From Siderastrea siderea (Eukaryota > Cnidaria > Anthozoa > Scleractinia > Rhizangiidae): a stretch of DNA of 64,000 bases. Positions 11,101-24,000 of this stretch are shown one piece after another (the stretch's first letter is position 1; each line of letters opens with the position of its first letter). Made by a program: the position numbers and the translations under genes. Location of the stretch: positions 47,847 to 111,846 of the forward strand of contig CAXIQD010000332.1 of assembly GCA_964030785.1 (NCBI GenBank). The letters run 5' to 3'. Under the pieces are notes generated by a model. It made no database searches. It worked only from the letters and a program-made list of their open reading frames with translations, and was not told where the DNA came from.

Positions 11101-12887
11101 GTGCACGGTGAAGGCTAAAAACGGTAACAAAGGCATGAAACAAGGACTTCAGTTGCAAAGCTTCATAACCAGGTTCTTTTAAAAAGTATGATTTAACTGG
11201 CGCTCGTGCGACAACTATCGATTTTTTCGCTGCCGAAAGTACACTTTTTTCCTTAATACGACTTTTTATCAGCACTGCTTCAGCTGCGTTTGCCGTGTTC
11301 ATGGCCGCAAACGAGTGCCGCGTTTGGGTGGGCAATTCATGGAATAGATCAGTCATTTTGCTTGAAACCCTTCGTGGAGTTTTAGTAAGTTTTAATGCGC
11401 AGGTGAAAACATGTAAATTTGGTAAGTAGCGTTGCAAAACGTTAGCTTACCATCATGCTATCAAAAAGCTTAAGCCACCGTTTGACTCTGAATCTGAGGA
11501 AATTGCTGTAACACCTGCAACAAAAGTGATTTCAGCTTATTTTCATATTTTACTCTAACGTTCCCTTCACAAATCAAGATTTCAAGCATATGAACCCAAA
11601 TAACAAGCAAACTATGCGATTTTCTTGCCTACTTCCGGTATATGTTCGTGAAAGGAAAACGCCATAAAGACGTCATGATTGACCACATGTAGGCTTGGAT
11701 AAATTCTGCCGGCAGAATTTCGAACAGAATAAGCGATTTTTGAGGCGAGCATTCTGCCGGCAATATTAGGCATTTTCGAGTAGAATTTGAGCAGAATAGC
11801 GGAAAATCAGTGACACTAATGATATGCACAACGGTTGTAAGAAAAAAATGAAAACTAAATAAATAATAATAATAATAATAATAATTAACAATTAGATTAT
11901 GAGCTCGAGATTTGATGAATCCCCTTTTTTCTTCTGATGGACGGCAGGTTGTTAGCTTGTTAAATGAACTGTGTGATATCTTCTCTGGTTGTGTTTCAGA
12001 GGGAGAAGATGTCGTCAATGAATCGTTTCCAGACGAGCGGTTTTAAAGCGCTTTGATTTGAGATCTCTGTTTCTACCTTAGCCATGAAAATATTAGCGAA
12101 AGAAACTGCCATTTTGGTGCCCAGTAGCCGTAGGTAGTTTTTACATTAAATTGGAAGGAGTTCTCAGCTAGGATAAATCTGAGCGCTCTTTGCAGTAGTC
12201 GTGTAAGGAAGGAGGTTCGTTTCTGTAGAATGCTTTGTATGCTAGGCTTCGAGACCGCGGCCAACATGAGGTTATGAACTCCCCCGGCACACATTATAAG
12301 ACCACTAATTAAACAACAGAGTTCTTCTGTCGAAGGTTCTATCGTGTGATAGGTTGCCCGAGGAAATTTAATGTTCACAACAAATATTAGCCCGAGAACG
12401 TAGTTCGAGGGCTTATATGAAGTTTGAACATTAATTTTCCGAGGGAAACTATCAGACATAGGGCCTGAGACAGAAGGACTCTATTGTTTTCATTGTACAA
12501 TGCTATATTCTGAGCAAAAATTGCCAAAAACGGGCGCTATGCGCTGATAGGCGCTCGGTGAGGAGAGACACTATCGCGTCACGTAATCGATTTCGACCAA
12601 TGGGAACACGCCAAAATTTAGCGTTGTACTATAAGCTGTGCTGAAAACATTCCACGGTAAAGGTAACCTAAAGTTCACACGCTTGTGTTGTCACCAAATT
12701 CATCTCAGAAAGACCGCAAGAGCTCACGCAACCCTCTAAATTTGAATTGTTATGTTTCGTTCTAAACACCGTGCATTCTTTGGGTTCGGTGAACTGTTCA
12801 CTGGATTTCAAAACTATTGACACTATTTGATCGCAGGTTATTGAAAGGAATTGGAAAAAAATGTTGTACGCTTAAAATCTCGTGATA
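8110..12887. other. Long non-coding interval with decayed repeats
   Basis: No supported gene. Open frames at 9596-9940, 11066-11437, 11629-12018 and 12073-12459 on the minus strand lack domains and splice context. Contents are a hairpin repeat at 9690-9782, a degraded dispersed repeat with several TTCGTTAT-type words at 10650-10800, and an (AAT)n microsatellite at 11862-11885. Confidence 0.5.
9690..9782. repeat. Imperfect inverted repeat (hairpin)
   Basis: The left arm at 9694-9727 reads AATCCGGTGATTTTTGGCAC onward; its near reverse complement lies at 9754-9782, with a loop of about 25 bases. Further ATCCG words follow to 9840. It is probably the core of a decayed foldback element. Confidence 0.6.
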
Positions 12888-13367
12888 ATGCGCCGATCAA
12901 TTCGAAACTTCAACATCCCTTCCCCCCGGGCCCACCCCGGGCATTTGACTGTGCATCGTGCCCGGGGAGGAGGGAATTTGAACGTTGCGTTGAAAGGGTG
13001 GGGAATTTGAACCAAATTTATCTCTTGTTCTGACGTATAACGCTCGTGAGTTTTTTCGGTTTTTGCAGGGTTTGATGGATTTACAAGAAGGAATTTCGCC
13101 TTTGTTAGTAAATTACTCTTTCAAAAGGGTCTTAAAAGAAGTTTGAAGGTGTCATTACGGCATATCTCTCTCTGAAAGGCGTGTAAAGTGTTTGATTGAA
13201 GACGAAATTTGTCTTTGAGGAGAGGTAGTTCAGTGCTAATTGGTGGGGCATTTGAACCGCTCTTTTGCCCCGAGGGAAGGGAATTTGAACAAGCCAATCT
13301 TCAAAAGTTCAAATGCCCGGGGGGTTGCCCGGGGGGGGATGTTGAACTTTCGAATTGATCGGCGCAT
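12888..13367. mobile_element. MITE with ATGCGCCGATC termini
   Basis: Terminal inverted repeats of about 40 bases begin ATGCGCCGATCAATTCGAAA at 12888 and end with the complement at 13367. The interior has C/G runs of CCCCGGGC type on both sides. It has no coding capacity, so it is non-autonomous. The superfamily cannot be decided because no clear target duplication is visible. Confidence 0.8.
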
Positions 13368-15199
13368 AACTGGGAGCAGAAGTACAATTATTATGCGAAC
13401 ATACGGTAAAAATATGTCAAACTACTGTTAAAAATCATTATTGCGATTCTCTTTCTACCATAAAGGCGGTTTCGGTCTTTAGGAGAAAACGAAAGCGGTT
13501 TGCGGTCTAGGAAGGATGAAATAAGGCGGATTGCGGAATGTGCGACCCCCTATAATAGACCCTCATAAATAGGTCACTCCGCGCGCGGAAAATTCTACTC
13601 ACTATCTACAACAGAATAGATAGTGAGTAGCGTAGCCAATCAGAGAACAGCATTAGTGATAGAACGCTAGTAGATTTATACTAATAATTTATTATTTCTA
13701 GAGCCCTATTTACAATAATAGATCAATAGGGCTTTACAAATTAAAATAGTAAAAAACTAATATTGATAAATATTAAAAGTACAAAAATAATTACAGTCTT
13801 TATGCACTTGTTTGATGTTCCTTTTTGTAAGATGCTAATAAAAATTTCACTGTTTCGTCTAATATTAGTGATATAAAATGAGATGAATTACAATTTTGCT
13901 ACACATAAGGAAATCTAATGAGTATTCAGGGTTCGGCTCAGGCTCCCTTCCATATTTGTGAAAATTCATAAGGCCCGAAGGAGCCCGGATTTATCCGAGA
14001 AAACGAACCAACTGACGGAAGCTTGTCACATGCACAGTTCCATTTCTTTCACAGTTTATTTACAGTCAAACCGGATGTTCCGCAACATTGGTATTTTGAT
14101 GGACAACTTGCTTGGAACAATTTGCAACCAACAACTTGCTTGCTTCAGTTGCGAATTTATGTTTTGTCACTTGAAAATTGTCTCGCTAGTTTCCTCGGCA
14201 AGCCCCTTCTTAGATTGAAACTTTAACTTGAAATATTATACCTAGTTGGTGAAATTAGAGTTCTGTCATGCGAAGGACAATGTGAGGCAAATGTATTTGA
14301 AACAGCAACGACAAATTTTAATAAACAAAACAGCAACTAACAGTGAATCTCATAGCTTTTCACTGAATAAATTAATTTTTAGTCGTCAGTTTTTCAATCA
14401 CGAAAAAAATTATTTACATCATATTCTGAAAATATTATAATATTTACAAACTTTATGAAGAATTTGAAGAGAAATCTACACAAATAAACTCGCCACTGAG
14501 GCGAGCAACTTCAAAACCTCATTCCTGTCATTTAGTTTACAAATTTACTCTTACATCTGCGTTATCGCAGCAACTAACCTCGCTAGTTCCTAGCGGTGCA
14601 GCTTTCGTTATGTTTTTGGCATCACAAGCTCAGTTTTCTGAATTCAAGAGCAATGTGCAGAGGAATCTACGCAAACAAATTTGCGAACTGAAGCGAGCAA
14701 GTGGTTCGCGCTGGTTGCCAATTTGTCAATCAAAATATCAATGTTGCGGCGGAAGTTTGCAAAGTTGCCCGGAAGAGAACATCCGGTTTGGCTGTGAAAG
14801 GATTTTCCGTTGTAAACCAACAGATACTTTTTCGACCAAAATGAATCTATTTGCAAATAAATCGCAAAAAAAGGGGAAAAAAAAGACACCCCGACCCGAC
14901 CCCGAGTCGGCGTTTTACTGACACCCGTGAAAATGTTCGTCATCTGGCAACTGAACCAATCAAACGCGCCTATCGGCCCCCGTAGGGATTTGTGATTGAC
15001 AGGCTCAACACTTCAAATTCTTTCCGTGTTTCAACGCCAGCGTCTGATTGGCTGCCACATTTAAAAAACTTTTAAAAGTCCCTAACAAACGGAAATCACC
15101 GTTTCTCAAGCGACGGTTTGTTAAATGAAAGCACCTGATTGGTTGGCAGTGTGATTTGAAAAAGGAAGAGCGTTGTTTAAATTTTTCATACTAGTCAAA
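13368..15199. other. Non-coding region upstream of the SNase-SET gene
   Basis: AT-rich with no supported gene. A degenerate duplication of about 190 bases is visible: the stretch near 14455-14520 (AATCTAC, then gagcgagca-like words) resembles 14640-14705. A short GC hairpin occurs near 14889-14911. The 200 bases before 15200 are the likely promoter region; no clear TATA box was placed. Confidence 0.45.
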
Positions 15200-15544
15200 A
15201 TGGCTTCGGATATAGAACACTTCGTTCCCATACCAAAGCGGCTTTTAGATGATATCTTAGCTATTTCCAGGGAGTTTCAAGCGATATATACATTTTTCCC
15301 AGCAAATGCAAAGGAGATATTCAACAGATTCAAAGCGAAGTTAAATGAAATAAATGGTGAGTTCAGAGTTTTATCGGGGCCAAGACTAGGTCTCGTATCC
15401 AGATGGACTGTTAAGCTTAACTTTATTCTGTTATCCTTTTTTTTAGACCTGTCTCAAGAAGGCCCAATACGCCTACAAGTGATGGAGACAGAAGGACCAG
15501 GTCAGTTTTCGTTGATTTTTACTCCCCGTGAAGCTTATTTCCTT

Positions 15545-15592
<48 letters not shown>

Positions 15593-18500
15593 TTATTATT
15601 ATTATTTCCTTGTGTTTTCATTATGTAAAAATATTTTGTAATAATCGATTGTCAATTAGAGATTAAGCTTACGTTTCCATACTTGGGAGTCAAATTTCAG
15701 CGTGTCGCAAAAGCTACCCTGTTGTTTTATCAAATTGTAAAATTATCCGTAATTTGGGTCATTGGCTGACAAGGGTGCTTAATAAAACCGTTTAACTACT
15801 AGCCTTCACCGCATAATATTAGAATTTTGAATTGAATTTAGAATTAGTTTTCGTAACTAAATGAAAACTCGAGAGCTAAGTTGAGTTGTTTAACGAAATA
15901 CGCCCCCTTCAGAAATTTGAATGCGAGTTACGGCGTTTTCTGCGAACATTGTTTAAGCTTTTGTCTCTCAAGAATGCAAAAACTAAACATTTAAGAAAGA
16001 TCCCAATTTCATGTTGTGAAATATCCGGGGGGGTTTACTCCCTTATATACGCTATATAGGTATGTGCCGCTCGATAGGGTAGGGTTTTTGAGGTGTTCTG
16101 TTCTCAAATAGGGTGTCCCCTTTTTTGTATTTTTTGGTACTGTGATCCTTAGATGTTCCTTACTATCACTAATCACTATCACTAAATTGCAGTATCCACC
16201 TCAACGCGCAAAACGGAAAAGATATGGTCTGTTAAACTGTACTACACGCCCGAATACAAGTTAGAAAGTTTAACAAGCCGATTTAAAAAGGAAAAGAAAT
16301 AAAACGACCTATCAGTTACACAATTGTGAGTTACCTTGTTTCCCTCAAATAGGGTGCCATTTCTTGGTTTTGGGTCTTTAAAAGGGTATCAATTCTCGAT
16401 TTTCTACTCTCAAATAGGGTCAGGGTTTGATAACCTTGGCGGCACACACCTATCCTAAATTGACGGGAGTACCCACCTCCCGGGGAAATATATCGAAAAT
16501 TAATAGCACTACGCTATTCGTTTGATGAAAAAATATATGCAACTGCAACGCCAATTAAGACACCTTTAGCGGTAGTAAAATATTTTCGTTTTTATTTTAT
16601 AGAAAAAGGGATTCATCCTGAACAAAATGTACAATCACAAGTGGAAACTACGACAGGTAACAAAAAAAAATAACTACAAAAGTTTTAAAGCCGTAGTGAA
16701 GTAGAAAGGTTCGACTCTGGATTATTCCCAGATACTTGGCAAATACGTTTGAAAAGTCTTGACCAAGTATCTAAAAACAAGTCAGAGTTAAACTTGTTTA
16801 CTTCATTATGTCAACCCCTGACTACGACTACTCAGCCATGACATGAGCAATGACAAAAATTCATGGTCAACTTTTTCTCTTCTAAGAGTGATAACCTTTC
16901 ACTTTTGATCACCCCTCTGTGTTGACTATGTATACATTACTTGAACTAAGTTTCTAAGTACATTTGTATTTACAGCTGAAATACGTTGTACTGAAAACCT
17001 GCCATCACAAGTGGAAGCTACTCCAGGTAACAGATAAAATATATCTTCCAGCTAAAACACAAGCAATAACAAATATTCATGGTTGTAAGGGACCGGTCAT
17101 TATTTAGAGGCTAGGGAGACCATGGAGGGAGGCCATGTTCAAAATTCTCCTGACCCTTCCCTTGGTGAAGCACATTTTATGCTGACCCTCCTCCCTTCCC
17201 CCACTTTGTATAACAAAGCTCTCTAATATGTGTGCACAAAGTTATGTGTCCCCCCCCATAAAAAATCATTGCCCCTCCCCCTATTTGCACCAGCTCTCCG
17301 CCCACCTCTAAATAATGACCGGTCCCTAAATTAAATAGATTGTCAAGAAAACAGGTCACACGAATAAAAGAAACCAGGGCACGAATTGAGTTAAGTTTCA
17401 AAGAACATTGCATTGCTTATCTGAGTACATATCTGTATTTATAGATGAGATACGTTCTACTGAAAATCTGCCATCACAAGTGGAAGCTACTCCAGGTAAC
17501 AGATAAAAAATATCTTTCAGCTGAAACACAAGCAATAACAAATATTCACGGTCAAAAGGGTCATTATTTAGAGGGGGGGGCTGGTGCAAATGGAGGGAGG
17601 CCATGTTCAAATTCTCCTGACCCTTCCCTTTGTGAAGCACATTTTATGCTGACTCTCCTCCCCTTGACCAATGTTTCAATGTCACCATGACATCATTTTC
17701 AAGTGAAAAAATAAATTCAAATGACTTAATATACACAGAGTGAGGGTCATTTGAATTTTATTTTTTCACTTGAAAATGATGTTATGGCGACATCAATATG
17801 TTGTTTTTTCTTTTGCATATTTTTCTTAAATTAAAATAGATTTTCAAGAAAACATGTCATATGAATAAAAGAAACCAGGGCATGTATTGAATCAAGTTTC
17901 TAAGAACACTGCACTGCTAATCGGAGTACACATTATTTGTTTTTATAGACGAAATACGTTCTACTGAAAGTCTACCATCACAAGTGGAAGCTACTCCAGG
18001 TAACAGATAAACTTTAATACCAGGGCAAGTATCGATGTAAAACCAAATTCTCTCAAGTAACACTAAAAGGAATACACTTTATTCACCTGGGCCTGGTTAT
18101 TCAAAGTGGATTCCTACAAATACCTTGGTTAAGTTTAATCCCAGGTTAGCATTAACCATCTTTTGAACAACCCTGACCTCTACCTGCAAGTAACTTTGTC
18201 AGAGTCGGAGTACGCTGCAGTGCTGAGTAAAGACACATTTGTCATGCAGACTTTCACAGAAGAAGGGTTCAAACTGGACATTTTGAACCACAAGTTGAGA
18301 TTACACTGGGTAACTTTTGAGAATTTGATTGCAGATCAAATTATACAAACTGAATTACCTATCCTCACTAAAAAAGTATTTATTTATATATATCTATTTA
18401 TTTATATATATATATATATCAATTCTTACTCCAGTCTTGGAACAAGCCAGTGCAGAACGTAATGTACATGTAACAAGGAGGAACAGAAGAGTGACTAGGA

Positions 18501-21500
18501 AAACTACAGGCACTGGGGTAAAAAGGAATTAAAACAATAATAATAATAATAATAATAAAAAGAAAAAGAAGAAGAAGAACAGACATGTGCTATATAACTG
18601 CTATAATAAGAATGATAGTCAGCCCTTGCTGTGCTGTTCTGTTAGTTCCTTCAGTTGTTTCAAGTTTTGTAAGCATTCCATTTAAGGGGGCCAGGTAACC
18701 TCTGGCTTTTTGGATGGTTTTCTTTTTCACAGAGATCCTTATAGTAAAAGTTAAGATATTAAAAAGGCCAAAATGATAATTTAGGGTATTTCAACTGTAT
18801 TTTAATGAACAGGTAACCATGCAAGATTCTGCATCTTGTGAGAGACTTCCTGAAGTGAGTTTTCATGACAACAGGGAACTGAAATATCTCAGAGAACATC
18901 TAGGGAAAGTGAAAACGCCATCCACAAAAGCAGGAGTCTACCTGAGATACTTAGCCGGATGTGATTTTAACGCTAACCTAGCCCCACACTCAACCATAGA
19001 GTTTTATGAGGAAGATGTTGAAGAACTTGTGGCAGTGGAAGAAAACTCAGACAATGAAATTCAGGTAAGGTATCAAAGAGATTTGACAAAAAGTTTACAG
19101 TCTGCATTTTAAAAATGGCAATTTAGTCTTATGCTTTGCATAAACTCAGTGTGTGCTGAACTACAAAAAAGCACAGCTTTCTAGCTGTTAACTAAAATAT
19201 TAGCTACCAGTTGAATGAGGTTTCCTTGAGATGTTTTGACGTAAAGTTCTACATAATCTGAGTGCCTTAAGAATTGATGTAGCCTCTGTGAAGGTGGCAG
19301 CCAAACATCACCAGCTGATTTCATTCAACTGTATTGCGCATCCTTTCTGTGTATCATCTTGTGTGATTAGCACTCACACAAGCGTGTTCATATTCAGAAC
19401 TCGATAGGTTTTCTGTGAAAACTGAGTTGTTCCTGAAGAGAAAAATTAAATTAAATTAAATTAGGCCAGTTTTCCCAAGGCAAAATAATGAAGCTAGCAA
19501 AAAATATATGTTCAGATTTTGCACGTTAAAAGATATCCTGTGATAAAGCCATTTAGGGTTTAGTGATGCAGTGCAACAATATGGAAGCAATTAATTTACA
19601 CAAAACAACTAAAAGGATAAACAATTTACACTACATGTCACATGTACATGCTGTGGTTCAATTTTATTTTTGGTTCAATTTTTATTTTCCTTTGTTTTTG
19701 TGTAGGTAATGCACGGTTATGAGCTCTAAACAAAGGAAAATAACAATTAAACCAAAGATAAAATTGAAAACTACAATATGTACAACAAAGATGTGCCACC
19801 TAAATTGACCCTAGGTAAAAAACAGCCACTTTTGTGCAGCTCATGCTGACCTGTAATGTGTTTCCAATATGTTTACATGTAGGTTGTGTCCAAACTCCGC
19901 CAGGCTATGCAGCAACGACTGCAATTGGCCACCCAGCAAGCTTACAATGTTGGAGGATTTCTTTGCCATTGCATAAATGCATATCGTGGTAAAAATGCAG
20001 ATCATGAAACTGATGGAGGCCCACGCTCACGTGGCAGACCAAGAATGTCTTCCTTGCTTGATATCCTTGATGGTATAAGTGAACTTGGTGCATCTGCATC
20101 AAATTTGCAAGACCAAGTGACCATTTACATGACAGTGTCAACATTTCCCATTTTGCTTTATGTCAATGAACCAATGAGTCACTTTGTGTCCAGTGAAGTA
20201 AGAACAGCGATCGCAAATTTAGCAGACAGAATCCACTCTGAGGGCAATGTTCCAACGAACCTTCACGATGCACATTTATCCCAGAGCCCATATGTGTTGT
20301 GTACCATGTCTGATAATGGCGTTCAGCCTAAACTGTCCGAAGAAATCGTCTACTCCACAGTGACCCCAAATGATGGTGATGGCTTAATAGTGAGCATAGA
20401 CATCAATGAAGAAGACCCACTACGCAAAGCAATATTTACCCGTCTCAATGGTATTGATGCCCCAGAATTGTACACAGTGCATTTTATGAAAACAAATGAT
20501 TTGCAGCATGTGTTTTGCAAGAGAGTTGGACATCTTAGCCTGTGCGCAATTCACCTGTTCCTTCGCTTATTTGTGTATACTGGAAATGGAGAACTTTGTG
20601 AAGAACTACCAAAAGAAGGCTTTTCTGTACCCATTGATGTTTATCGCCGACCATTAAAGGAGTACTGGTTTAGATTTCTAAGCTGTCCTGGATTACAGGA
20701 GCAAAATTTCATTTCGTCACTGGAGAGAATGATCAGTCCAAAACCAGAGCTCCGCAAAAGGCTGATGTCTCCATTCAGGATTGCAGAAGCCAAAGAAAAC
20801 CAGCCATTCATTTTGTCATTAAATGCCCTTCTTGTCCTCACAGGCTTCTGTCACGTTTACACAAAGTACTGTCAGGATAACTTACTGTTAGGCTTACAGC
20901 AACTGGCGAAAGAAAACAAAATCGGTCCTCTTTGGTGTGGACCATCAAGGAAATTTACTTTCGGGTGTGTGAGCGAAAACAGACAGGACCTCATCCTGAA
21001 GAATTTTAGTAGAGAAGCGATTTCTAACCTTACGAGAGGACAAAGTCCCAAGCCATTCCCTTTGCTACCTTGGTACGAAAGAAAGCTGAAAAATTCACTT
21101 TGCTCAAGTAACACCACAAGAGTACAAGCAAATGAAAACATGACCCTGGCAGCTGTAAATAGAGAACCGCAACTGGGCATGTACATCGACATTAAACGGT
21201 ATGTAAAAATGTCCACTTGTAAATGAGATTTGCAATTTGCAATCTGTTTCAGCTGCTTAAGTCAAGGAAAATGCTCAAGTTAATTTGGTTGACGACTAAT
21301 TTTGCTCTAACTGCAGGATGCAAGACCACTAGTGTCTGAATTGACTGAATTGAATGAAAAGTGAAGGTTTAGACTTTGTTCTGATTAAGTTTGGATGAAA
21401 GCGTGTGGCCAATGATGCTGTCAAGAGACTTGAGAATTGCAATAGTTAAATACAAACTCAGTCACTTCAAACAACAACTGGGCATGCATCAAAACTCATC

Positions 21501-24000
21501 AACCTCAAAGAATTCATTCAAAAATCAAGCATTGAAGAAGAGAAATGAAATGTATCAATGTATCATCCAATAACTCAAGTAGACAATTTCTGATAAATTT
21601 CATTTCTCATGCAGCATAAATCGAGCTTAGTGAAATCACATGTCTAACAAAAATGTGCAGAAAGGAGGTTTTTAACTTCTCAGGATGGGAAAAATTAGTT
21701 GTTGACATGTGTTCACGACAAAATAAGCCGGTTCTCACTAGGGCTCTTAAGAGCACTTGAAGTGCACTCCATATGTACTCGTAGTGTGAATTCCTTTCTG
21801 AGTCTAAGTCTGACATGTGTTTCAATAAAGGAAGTCATCTGATTTATTTACAAGTTTAAATCTCTTCCTAACATGTATCAAATAGGTAAAAATCAGTATC
21901 ACCTGAATATCATTAAAAAGTTAAATAATTTGTAGTAGTTCATGTTTTATTAGCTCCTTTCTGCTTCTTTTTTATGAAAAACGTCTTTTTGCATGGCATG
22001 TGGTGTTGGTTTGTGCAAAATTACCCGAGTGTAGCTCACGTACTGGGAGTGTGAACGTTTTAATGACCGCATTTTCGGTTTCTATGTTGCCCTTGCTGGC
22101 AGCCTTTCAGCTTAAAGCATGTGGGTGCACAACTTTGAATTCCACAAGGAACAAGCTCTCTGCATTTTGGTTTTTCATTCTGGGGTGAGTTTCTCAAAAG
22201 TCCGGAAAAGCCGTTCGCAAAAATATGAACCACTCATTCTACAAAGCTGTTTTTTTAATATGTGGATAAGAAATGTTTAACTAATAGCAAAGAAACCTTT
22301 TGTTTACAAGATACAATGTGAATTATCGTGCTCGAAATTGACCCGAAAAGTTTCGGGGCTTTTGAGAAATGCACACCTGGAGTCACAGGCAACTTCAAAA
22401 GGCCTCTCAAGTTTTACTTTCGCTGTTGTATTTGAAGGGTTATTTCAAGCCAACTTAGGGTAAAAAGTTCTACATTGAGGAAAAGGTTGTGGTCTAATGC
22501 ACCGACTTAGCCAATCAACAACACTACAGCCATACACGCATTCAATACTCATGAGATACAACAACGTGTTTTTGAGACGAGCACGTATTTCCCAAAAATT
22601 AAAAAGTGAGCGAGTGTTATGCCAGGTTCTAAGATGCATATCATACTCAAGTCCTGTAACTTTGTTTATCAAGCTAATCAACTGCATGCCAACTTGTGCT
22701 CGCAAGTAATTTACATCTGAACACATACACAAAACAAATTTAATGATTTTTCTTTTAACAGCATGTCAAAATGGGAGTACCACATTAGTATGCATGAATG
22801 CGTGAATAGCCTCTTGGCTTGTGATTGGCTACATACATAATTAGAATGACTTCAAGTCTACTTGATTTCCAAGTGCACTTCAAGTGCACTTGGTCCCTAG
22901 TGTTAACCAGCCTAATAATTGAAGGGCCCGGTGGAAAAAGGGCGTAAGTGACGATTTGAGGTTAAAATCGAAATTGCTCCTACTTAGCTGAACATTGGCA
23001 CACAGCCTGGTTTTCATGTGAGGAATGCCGTTGCGCACTTATTTCTTGACCTGAGGTCTAAAATTTGAAGAATTAGCGTATTACTTTTGCTTAAAACTGA
23101 CACAAAGAAAACAACAGGACCGCAGATTCTAGGTTGAATTCCTTTGTTTTAGTTCAGCCAGAGAACAAAAGAAATCTTTCACGCATCACTTGGGCGAGTT
23201 CAGTTCAACAACACTTTTCACGCAAAAGTAATACGCTAATTCTTCAAACTTTAGATCTCAGGTCAAGAAATAAGTGCGCAACAGCGTTCCTCACATGAAA
23301 ACCAGCGTGTGTGCCAATGTTCAGCTAAATAGGAGCAATTTCGATTTTAACCACAAATCGTCACTTACGCCCTTTTTCCACCGGGCCCTTCAATTTTGAT
23401 TTACACAATGCTTAATGCCTAAATAGGTCAAACAGTCTAGAGAACAAGAATCATTATCAAACTACTACCAGTGGAGAAGCTTTTTTACAAGTAAGGAATA
23501 GCCAAGTCGTTGGAGTCGGCGGAGAAGACACAGGCTTGGGGCTGTATACACTGAAAAAGATACCCGACGACACTTATGTCTGTGCGTACGCACCAAGTGC
23601 AGCTCTGAGTGAGACTCGCCTCGATGGTGACTACGTCATTCAAGTTCAATGCCATAATAAAGCCGTGTACGTAGATGGTAATCAAAACCCGTTGGAACTA
23701 GGCCTCGGTGTTTTTTGCAATGATGGGACATTCCCATTTTCATTGGTTCCAGGCAGGTTTTCAAGTCTGGTTGCCCATAGAGTAAACTGTGAGTTTGCCA
23801 AACGTGACAACGAGGTCTGGATTAAAACAACAAGACAGATAGCTGCTGGTGAGGAGCTACTTGTCTGTTACACTGCAGACCACAGCTACTGGAAATCAAT
23901 ATTTACCTCAGACCAGCTAGCCAAGATTACTGATGCACTAACACAGTGTGGCCCATCACAAGAGGACGCAGAGGCCTGCATAAGAGAGATCCAGCTTTAA
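15200..24000 (+). CDS. SNase-like and SET-domain fusion protein, nine-exon gene
   Basis: Exons: 15200-15356, 15447-15500, 16603-16656, 16976-17026, 17445-17495, 17949-17999, 18826-19064, 19883-21198 and 23502-24000. Intron phases are 1,1,1,1,1,1,0,2 and all agree; the total is 2,472 nt, giving 823 residues plus stop. The start ATG at 15200 has a good context (AAAATGG). Residues 1-52 are helical; the next five exons give a repeated peptide of 17-18 residues ending in Q-V-E-A-T-P. Residues about 370-570 look like a staphylococcal-nuclease fold: DGD near 383-385, then R406-x4-D411-x2-E414 in RLNGIDAPE, and D471-x-Y-x-R475. This spacing equals R35-D40-E43 and D83-R87 of the classic enzyme. Residues 659-823 form a SET domain (GLGLY, a divergent FCND/VNCEF in place of NHxC, then GEELLVCY). 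SNase cuts nucleic acid or binds RNA or methylated tails; SET methylates lysine. Activity of either is inference. The exon 7 acceptor (18824-18825) was chosen because it alone fits the phase. Confidence 0.78.
15546..15606. repeat. (AAT)n/(ATT)n microsatellite
   Basis: About 14 AAT repeats switch into ATT repeats, inside intron 2 of the SNase-SET gene. The two halves can pair as a hairpin. Confidence 0.95.
16021..16492. mobile_element. MITE in intron 2
   Basis: The left end ATATCCGGGGGGGTTTACTC and the right end GGGAGTACCCACCTCCCGGG are imperfect inverted complements. The interior repeats the words CTCAAATAGGGT three times in varied form. It is non-coding. Confidence 0.65.
17086..17328. mobile_element. 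MITE with TAAGGGACCGGTCATTATTT-type ends
   Basis: Inverted ends TAAGGGACCGGTCATTATTT at 17086 and the complement ending at 17328, about 25 bases. A partial relative (right part lost) lies at 17556-17662 in the next intron unit. Confidence 0.85.
17556..17662. mobile_element. Truncated copy of the 17086 MITE
   Basis: It shares GGTCATTATTTAGAG, the GGAGGGAGGCCATGTTCAAA core and the GAAGCACATTTTATGCTGA stretch with 17086-17205, then stops near the hairpin at 17667. Confidence 0.75.
17667..17800. repeat. Foldback repeat, about 58-base arms
   Basis: The arm at 17669-17725 (with CATCATTTTCAAGTGAAAAA) pairs with its near complement at 17742-17800. It is a small non-coding hairpin element nested beside the truncated MITE. 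Confidence 0.8.
18370..18585. repeat. Simple repeats in intron 6
   Basis: TA-rich runs at 18380-18420 and an (AAT)n(AAG)n tract at 18536-18580. An (AAATT)n run at 19443-19463 lies in intron 7. Confidence 0.85.
21726..22913. mobile_element. Non-autonomous DNA element, about 1.2 kb, in intron 8
   Basis: Short inverted ends: AAGCCGGTTCTCACTAGGG at 21726 and CCCTAGTGTTAACCAGCCT ending at 22913. Subterminal AAGTGCACTTGAAGTGCACT-like words occur at both ends in opposite orientation (21750-21770 and 22870-22890). No transposase frame is present. Confidence 0.65.
22917..23395. mobile_element. Foldback MITE with about 180-base arms
   Basis: The left arm starts AATTGAAGGGCCCGGTGGAA at 22917 and the right arm ends with its complement at 23395. 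The arms match over roughly 180 bases with few mismatches, around a 115-base centre. It lies between exons 8 and 9 of the SNase-SET gene, only about 105 bases before the last exon. Confidence 0.9.

Larger units (their letters stand above)
16603..17999 (+). repeat. Tandemly duplicated micro-exons of the SNase-SET gene
   Basis: Exons 16603-16656, 16976-17026, 17445-17495 and 17949-17999 are paralogous (54, 51, 51, 51 nt), all phase 1-1. The last three are nearly identical and each is followed by GTAACAGATAAA, so exon and flanking intron were copied together in units of about 470-500 bases. Because each exon is a multiple of three, skipping or adding one keeps the frame. Confidence 0.85.

Noticed and set aside
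11066..11437. 123-codon minus-strand frame
   Set aside because: No recognisable motif and no splice or promoter context; it could be chance in non-coding DNA.
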